Assembly (NCBI GenBank): GCA_038503075.1
Contig: JBCAML010000012.1
Coordinates: forward strand, 1,426,001 to 1,490,000
DNA length: 64,000 nucleotides
From: Gyromitra esculenta
Taxonomy: Eukaryota; Ascomycota; Pezizomycetes; Pezizales; Discinaceae
Reading direction: 5' to 3'
Positions 57,101 through 64,000 of this stretch are shown here, piece after piece. Position 1 is the stretch's first letter; each line of letters starts with the position of its first letter. Under the pieces are notes generated by a model that saw nothing but the letters and a program-made list of their open reading frames with translations, was not told where the DNA came from and searched no databases. Position numbers and translations under genes: made by a program.

Positions 57101-59884
57101 CATTGTAAATTTGGTTCAGCTGCAGCTGGGGGGCGACTGCAAGAAGATGCGGTAATATTCTCGATTCAAGATTTCGGATAGACTTGTGGCTGAGTATATC
57201 TTCGATGCTCGAATTTACAATGTTTTAAGTGGTAATATGAAACCCTAGGATGATTAAACGGTTCGCAACCGCACGCCAATGGTAGAGATAGCTCGAGCAC
57301 TATTTAGAGTCCCAATAACTGCCACCTACCAGAGCTTATAATAAGGTCTATATATCCGCAGCTACATAGATAGGTGAGAAAAGGAGTGTTATAAGAATTT
57401 CGAATAGCCGATAAATAAGTTGAAATCACTTAGAAGCCTAACCCATAGATAAGATAGCAGATAAGATCGAGATTGATATACCCGATATTCCGTCTCATGG
57501 AGGGGATGGGAGATCAAAATTTTCCCAAACCTTGCGACTTTCCCAGCAGCGAGGTAGCTTTTCACCGTATGAGCCGCACGATAGGCACAAACGATAAGTA
57601 GTCTTCCCTGGGCGAAGTCGACTAGAAACCCTAACCCTAAAACTGATAACCTAAGATAAGACAAGACTGGGGCTAAAAATGACGCACTATGAAATGTACT
57701 CCAAACACATGATCACAAATCGGCCCGCGAAACAATCATCCTCTAGCTATGGGTGTACTCAGTTAAATATTCTTATCGTAACAATGTTAGGCAGCATAAA
57801 GCGACCCAAAAGGAACCCGTCCTATCTTTAATAATATATACCTCTTAATATTCGCCACAGAAGTCGGGTAGGGAGCGTAAGACCAATAAAAAGTTACAGC
57901 AAGTGAATATCGTAGGGACGTTATCGTATCGACAGCGGATTCCTCTCCACCCGAAGTCAAAACCCTTGTATTAGATAGTGTTAATATTGCAACCCCTAGC
58001 CGTTTATTATGGTGCTACATACACTGCCCGGACGAAAGGCCGGAGAATAACTAATACCAACCCTTGCAAAGTCTCGGGTATTTAACAAAGATATCAAGAA
58101 CAGATAACCCACTATTATTATTATTGCTATTTTCTTTGCTTGATTCTAAGATTTATGGGGGCGGGCGGGAATGCAAGGCAGTGTAGTGTAACCTTGAGAC
58201 TTTAAGCCTGTTCTTCCGAAGACTAATTCGATATGCGCTACTTATTAGAGTGTTGGGAGCGTTTGCACTCGTGGAACTACATACCTTTTATAATCATTGT
58301 ACTTGCTGTGGAATGTGAGATATTTCATCTAGCACCTATCCCCGTTTCCTCCTAACGTATCATGGCTTCACTTAAAGTACACCACACAGACATCGGCGAG
58401 GTCTATATACCAAGCTTTTTGCAATCAGAGAGCTAGACAGACGAACTGCACACAGACCAATCCGCTACATAACTCAGATTAGCCACACGCAGCGTGCGCT
58501 AGGGCTGAGGTGTCCCGTGATCCGAGTGAGATGGTATGATTCCGGGCCAGCTCGGCTCGGTTCCGTCTCCATTAGGATTAGTAGCGTTTATTCATCCGTA
58601 GATCAACACCACGCGCATAGTTGTCCGGCCGGCAGGTATATATGTGCTGGATACGACCCAAGCGCGGTACCTGTCATGCTTACATACTAGAACAGAGTCG
58701 AGTGCTCAATATTCCTAGTGCTTGATTGACAGCGGATTGGGCTGCTAAACGTGAGGTGTGGTTTAGAGACGGGTATTCAGCTGGGGGGTGTTTATGTGAG
58801 TGTTGTAGCTACATACATGTATGTAGTATGTGGCTGATAAAGTCAATTCGCAGTACCTACGTGTACCTTTGAGAACCGAACGCTTCGCACTAGTAATAAG
58901 CATTATATTAAGCATAGTTAGTTACTTCCATAAGACAAAACAAGCTCGGGTAAAAATATTCCCCGCCGATCTCTCGTATGAGAATCAGCAGATGGATGGA
59001 TGGGGGGTTGGTACATGCTTTTGGATACCCGTTGCCAAGTGCTTAGATCTCAGCCGTTGGCCACGCCCCAAGCGTCCACTCGAGATCGGTGTACTACATC
59101 AAACAGGTACATGTAGGTCTGCACGTACTATGGGTGTATTTCAAATACAAAGTGTAAGCTAACGATGGTCTAGTACGGCTGTCGGTGTTTTATCTTATTT
59201 CTCCAGCAGGGTGATAGTAATAATTGCCTTGCGGGACCTTGGTCGTCATGCAGATTTATTTTTTCCCGGGCATGTGGCAGTGCAGACACGCCACAAAACT
59301 AAGTAACGCTTCAATTCCGCTGGTGTTTCCCCCGCCTTTTCCGTAGTACGACAGCTTCGTTTGGGGAATAATCTTACAATGGAGATTAGAGTACATAGCC
59401 AAGTGGGTGGTGAACTTATACAGCGGGAAAATTAAAGAAAATTGTATAAACACCCGGGTGTTACACGACTCGTATAGAGTGTCTCGAGTTTGTGGCACGA
59501 TGCAAGAAAGTCACACCTGCACATCGCAAATGGTATTAATCTCTGCAGAAATAATAGTACCGCAGATCCGCAATCGGGTGGCTGACAATTAATGAAGGGG
59601 GAAGTGCTCAATGCTCTATATCAATTGACTGGTAGAGAAGCACGATAAAGCGAGTGAACACTAAGCTGCCAAGTGGCGTACTATGAATACCCTGTACTAC
59701 CTACGAATGATAGGAACACTCCTTTTGGTGATTTTCATTTCCATATAAGCTAAGGCTACATACATATAAAAGGAAACGGCCGAGCGGCCTGTCGCCAAAA
59801 CCCAAAACCCTGTTAAATCCTTACGTAGCAGACTCAAATGGACACGCATATTCGCCTTCTATTACAAAGATTAGTATATAATCC
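54107..59884. other. Long gene-poor interval
   Basis: No gene is supported. A small GC-rich island at about 56,335-56,470 contains a run of ten C and a perfect hairpin AGGCTCTTCCGTAAGAGCCT, followed by GGCGGCGCCGC. TACATGTA palindromes recur near 54,506, 58,811 and 59,109. Frames at 55,470-55,949 and 58,830-59,162 have no domain. Confidence 0.4.
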
Positions 59885-60861
59885 CTAACCAGCAGCGAGA
59901 TTTAAAGGAGGGGGATAGCTACCGCAGATATCTGGACACGGACCCTTCGGGTTGTTGATCCAGCAGCTGTTTGTGCAACCGCATGGCACTGGTGTGGGAA
60001 CGGGGGTCGACGTGGGAACAGGGGTTGGCGTGGGATAAGGGGTGAGCGTGGTTGGGCATAGATATTTGGGATCTATTGTTATAGTTAGCGTTTTTCCGAT
60101 ATTCATCTAATTTCATGTCGGTGGATATTTACCACAGTATTGAGGGCAAATTCCTCCTGGATTGTTGATCTTGCAATCGTTGGTACAACCACAGGGTACC
60201 GTCGGGCACAGGTATTTGGGATCTATTGTACTTATTAGTACTCGTTCTAGCCTAGTTTCGGTGGATACTTACCACAGTACAAAGGACAGGGACCCTTCGG
60301 GTTGCTGATCCAACAACTATTTGTGCAGCCGCAGGGGACTGGTGAGGGGGTCGGCGCTGGGATCGGCGAAGTGGGACACAGATACTTGGGATCTATCAAA
60401 ATGGTCAACTCAGCTCGAATGACCTCATCCCATTCTGACTAAAGGATAATTACCACAGTATTCAGGGCAAGGGCCTCTTGGGGTCTTGATCCAGCAATCG
60501 TTGGTACAACCGCATACCACTGGTGTAGGGACTGGAGTAATGGAGGCTTCCGCGGAAGACTCGGGCTCGGCATCTCGCTTTTCGACAGTTGTGGGGGGAC
60601 ACGCGTATGCCGGATCTGGAAAATTACACCTTATGGTTAATATCGTCGCGAAAAATCAGGGTTGGGGTTCCTTTGACTGGAACTGTTTTTTGAAAACTCA
60701 CCACAATAACCTAGGCAGCTGCAAGGTCTTCCGATTTTACAACCGATGGAACAAGTATTGAAACAACCACATGGAAGACCGCTGACCTGTGGAGCTGGCA
60801 CAGCAAGGACACAGGTAGTCATTATCGTCACCGCCAAGAGGGCAAAAAGTTCGAACTTCAT
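59885..60861 (-). CDS. Secreted cysteine-rich modular protein, one module per exon (5 exons)
   Basis: Exons 60,861-60,702, 60,615-60,454, 60,392-60,273, 60,222-60,133 and 60,072-59,885 give 239 residues. All four introns (86, 61, 50 and 60 nt) are phase 1, splitting a Cys-G|AT-Pro junction, so each internal exon can be duplicated without a frameshift. Exon 1 codes a signal peptide (MKFELFALLAVTIMTTCVLA, cleavage near 20) and a divergent module (CGCFNTCSIGCKIGRPC). Exons 2-5 each code DPKYLCPT (DPAYACPP in the first), a Pro/Thr linker of 2-25 residues, and CGCTNSCWINNPKGPCPxYC or a close variant; each has six cysteines, enough for three disulfides. Introns 3 and 4 begin alike (GTAARTATCCACCGA). 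A TATA-like GATAAATAG lies about 115 bases upstream. The role is unknown; wall-associated, adhesive or effector functions are possible. Confidence 0.88.
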
Positions 60862-60975
60862 CGTGAAGGAAGATCGGAGATGCCGAAGACCTGAGTTGCA
60901 GTGAAATTTTTCGAAGACTTCAAGCAACAACGCTCGTGTACTTGGAGAAATGAATATCGTGAGGGTGGACGGCTA

Positions 60976-60986
60976 CTATTTATCTT
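60976..60986 (-). promoter_or_regulatory. Possible TATA-like element of the modular secreted-protein gene
   Basis: AAGATAAATAG lies about 115-125 bases upstream of the proposed ATG on the minus strand. Just further upstream is CCCCCTC, which contains an AGGGG-type stress-response core on the opposite strand. Both strings are short and could be chance. Confidence 0.25.
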
Positions 60987-60999
60987 GAGGGGGCTATGT

Positions 61000-63900
61000 G
61001 TCTTACCCATATAATGCCACGCTAGTAGATTAGAAACAGTTTTGCGCGTGATTTTATTATTCCATGACTGAACCAACTCCGGTAGCTGATGGAGTGAAAC
61101 CTATATCGTATAGACCTGTGCTTAACTGTAATCACTTATCATGCTGTCCGCATCCGTCATGGCTAATATTGAGATGACATGGGTCAGGTCGCTACCCCGG
61201 ACACGAACCGACCACCAAAAAATGTAATTAAAATGCAGGTTACCAGGCACAGTCTAGGGGGCGCTCAATCCAAGTTCTAGAGTGGTTTTGCACTACGTCG
61301 CCGCAAGCAATTGGGTAAATTTTTATATAAGATACGAGTATCAAAGAGACAGAGACTTGAATCCTTGTTAGTGTTTACTCATGAGAAATTTAGCGGCTGT
61401 CAACCAATGAGAGAACTGATGCCTTTTGATATTTGTGTAACCAATATCTGTGATCACAACTGAGGCATTGGTGTTTAACAATCTTTCAGATCGAGTATGA
61501 TTAAATGCCGTCGATACGAATGGCACGTGGATCATGACAGTTCTAATTGTGGCAATTTAGTATTTGCATCTAGATGTTCGGCTAGATGGAAGGAATAGCA
61601 CGAATAGGGGTACGCGATAGAGTGATACTCTATTGGTGGTCTGGGTTCTGCAGAGCCGTTTTTGCCGAGAAGCGTCCGAGCCCAATATCGTATTTAGTAG
61701 AACTCAGCGTGACGTAGAGATGGATTGCAAAGGAATAAACAAATCCAGATTCTTCTTCAGAGGGCCGAGCCGGGAGCCTTGTCCGAATGGCCGAGATATC
61801 TGCAAATATGTAGTCTGACAGGTAGGGGACTAAATATATCTTTGCCGTCCACGGACACGGCAATTGGAGAGATTTCTCGGTGGTGTCGCACAAGGCAATG
61901 CAAGTGTAGCGTGTTACCACAGCCATTGGCCAATAGGATCATTCCCCAACTGATACGGTACTTGTGAGCGAAAAAGCTTGACTATTCAGCTCTTTGATTA
62001 AATTGAGTGCCGGGAACCAAATATTTGAATGCGGGCAAGACTCAGGCCCTCGTCAGTAGGGCAGGGGTCCACTATCCGGGCCGTTGGTGTGTTGAAAGTG
62101 TGGACGCGAGGCGCCAAATAACCTGGTAACACGCACAGAACCTATTTATCCCTAGTCCATGGTGATGGTGGTCCCATCATGTCGGCATACATGGGACCCC
62201 ACAGTTTGAGCGTGGATTTACTAGTAGGGTGCTGAAGTGCTTTCGTGGCGAGCCGGACTACCGCCCATACTGAAGTTTTACGGTTTGCTAGTTTTGGACG
62301 CGATAACTCGAAGTGCCATGATGGCCAGGCAGGACTAAAAAATCTGAATTTTGGCTCATGTGCGGGTTCGATTACGAAGACCAATTTCTAGAATGGATGG
62401 TTATCGGGTGTATGCCTGACGGGATGGTTGTTACTCCTGTGCTCAGCCCATACCAGTCGCTTGCTGCAGTCACAGGCAGCAGCTAAAGCAAGGGGATGGT
62501 AGCCAACCTAGATGATAACTTCGGACTGGAAGTACAGACACATGTATCGTTGAAATGAAAATGTTTCGTGACGAGAGAACAATCGATGCATTGTTCTGTG
62601 GAAGAGAGAAGGAGGATAGAAGCAGCAAGAGAACATGGCTTGTCTAAATATAAACGACGAATGACCTCACACTCGCTCGATAAAGAGCCTCAGTTCCCTG
62701 AAGAACCATGTGCAAGCAAGCACGTGTATGTATGTACTTTAACCCTGCTCAACAAGTTAGTTGGGGTTTTGATGAATACATCCACATCCAGCTCGCATCG
62801 AGCTTAGAATATGAATTGATCACGAATTTTGTGAGTCGTAGCAGAGATTTTCTGTTTTGGGCTTAAATAGGTATTTACTTATAGATAATTAGACAAGATG
62901 AACATTACAGTACACAGGATTAAGAGATCCGATCTAACCGCCAGGAAGGCAATTACTCAATTTAACTGAGCTACAGCCATGGGCTGGCTTGATGTAGAGA
63001 GTTTTAATAGTTTGGTAAATAGGATTAATGGAGAGATTATGAGCTACGGGGAGCGTAATGCTTAATACGTGAACGGTTGAAAATATAATATCGCGTTTGA
63101 TATCGCTTCAGAGATCATGCGCCTCAATCCTGGCATTAAGGGGAAGAAAGTTTGTATGGTTCGGGTGTGAGCTTTAGGAAGCTTCGGGAGTCTCTTGGCC
63201 GTCATATCAGTGCCCGCTTCCATATGTACATAGAAGAATTTCTTTCGAGTCTATGTTGCGATAGCCCATATATCTTTCACGCCACCCCTTCATGCCTCCC
63301 GTTTTATGCACGTTGCGTCCACGGCTTGTAATTCTTTTTTCCACGGCTTTAAATAGACCACTTCCCCGTTTCCCATATCGGAGTACATCTCACACTTGTT
63401 ATCTCACTAGCAAGCGGCATTTCTAATGTCTTCGGAGATTCTTCCTTCGTGTTTAACGGATGGCTTGCTTTGACAGTGAAAGCCGGATGGCGTAAGTATT
63501 CGCTTGTTAATCTTACGCATCTAGATGTCCGGTTCTCTAACTACTTCGACTTCTTTGATGTACATTCCGTAAACCTTTAACTTTACGAGGGAGAACTCAG
63601 CCTTCAGAGATCTGGAAATGCTAATAGCAATTAGCTTGATGGTGAAAGATTTATTGAGAAATGCACTGATTGGATGTGATGCTAGGATTTTAGCTTTTGT
63701 AGAAGTAAGTCTCCACCGATGAGCAAAAAATCGTTTATTTCTTGAGAGAAAACAAGGAAGTAACTTTTAGATTTCCACGGGTCGATAGGTATCATTCCTC
63801 TTCTATATATAAAGCTTCACGCTAGAGCGTGGTGGTGGTGTTGACGTCTTGTCGCACAAGCCAATAGGGTTTCGGCAACGCGCACCTCCACATCCTCTGT

Positions 63901-64000
63901 AGATCGACTACCGTCATTGGATAGTTTCCTTTCATTATTGGAGATTCCAGTTAATAGTACCGTATGTACTCGTGAAATACGACCCAGCTCTGCCCCGTGG
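61000..64000. other. Non-coding stretch to the window end
   Basis: No supported gene. On the minus strand at about 62,930-62,990, GGCTGTAGCTCAGTTAAATT resembles a tRNA D-arm, but no proper T-arm or acceptor stem follows. Frames at 61,630-61,967, 62,142-62,384 and 62,568-62,807 have no recognisable domain. A gene could begin near the right edge but cannot be judged. Confidence 0.35.

Noticed and set aside
57625..57650. AAACCCTAACCCTAAAAC as an interstitial telomere repeat
   Set aside because: Only two CCCTAA units; too short and easily chance. The MITEs in this window also contain ACCTAAACCCTAA words.
62930..62990. Minus-strand GCTGTAGCTCAGTT as a tRNA gene
   Set aside because: D-arm-like only; anticodon and T-arms do not fold and no matching acceptor strands are present.
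1..64000. CRISPR arrays, bacterial operons, rRNA genes or a secondary-metabolite cluster
   Set aside because: No spaced direct repeats, no polycistronic layout, no rRNA-like sequence and no synthase-type domains; the introns show nuclear fungal DNA.

Overview
The window reads as nuclear DNA of a filamentous ascomycete (Pezizomycotina). The evidence is short spliceosomal introns (45-110 nt) with GTANGT donors and CTAAC/CTGAC branch sites, a fungal RlpA-like double-psi beta-barrel protein, low-complexity fungal proteins, and Tad-like LINE and Ty1/copia remnants. The species cannot be named from sequence alone. Genes are sparse: six supported loci lie in 64 kb of mostly decayed, repeat-bearing DNA.

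Layout. 0-5.2 kb: a broken copia gag (minus), a short 5'-truncated LINE, a tRNA-derived SINE-like copy, and a doubtful Cys/His-rich ORF (minus). 5.2-13.2 kb: no convincing gene, ending in a 174-bp pogo-like MITE. 14.5-15.7 kb: a degenerate pyrimidine/purine tandem repeat. 15.7-20.2 kb: GC-rich repeats, including two 120-bp units, LTR-like pieces, and an unusual array of perfect hairpins separated by TTGAATC spacers. 20.4-23.7 kb: a three-exon gene for a 1034-residue, largely disordered protein with an N-terminal hydrophobic helix. 24-30.6 kb: gene-poor, with a second SINE-like copy and three terminal-inverted-repeat elements. 30.9-31.6 kb: a membrane-anchored RlpA-like protein. 32-42 kb: decayed DNA with two LINE 3' ends, one of them flanked by an 18-bp target-site duplication. 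42.6-43.4 kb: a C2H2-type zinc-finger protein. 44.4-45.9 kb: a disordered basic protein with a probable GC-AG intron. 50.7-54.1 kb: a fusion of ubiquitin-like folds, a VWA domain and an active-looking E2 ubiquitin-conjugating domain. 59.9-60.9 kb: a secreted cysteine-rich protein built from repeated modules, one per exon, with every intron in phase 1.

The genes do not form a pathway or cluster; they are isolated loci in repeat-rich DNA. The two most notable are the exon-per-module secreted protein at 59,885-60,861 and the VWA-E2 fusion at 50,742-54,106. The strongest non-coding signal is the hairpin/TTGAATC array around 17.1-20.2 kb. Splice models were assembled by eye from consensus sites and reading-frame continuity; no similarity search could be run.
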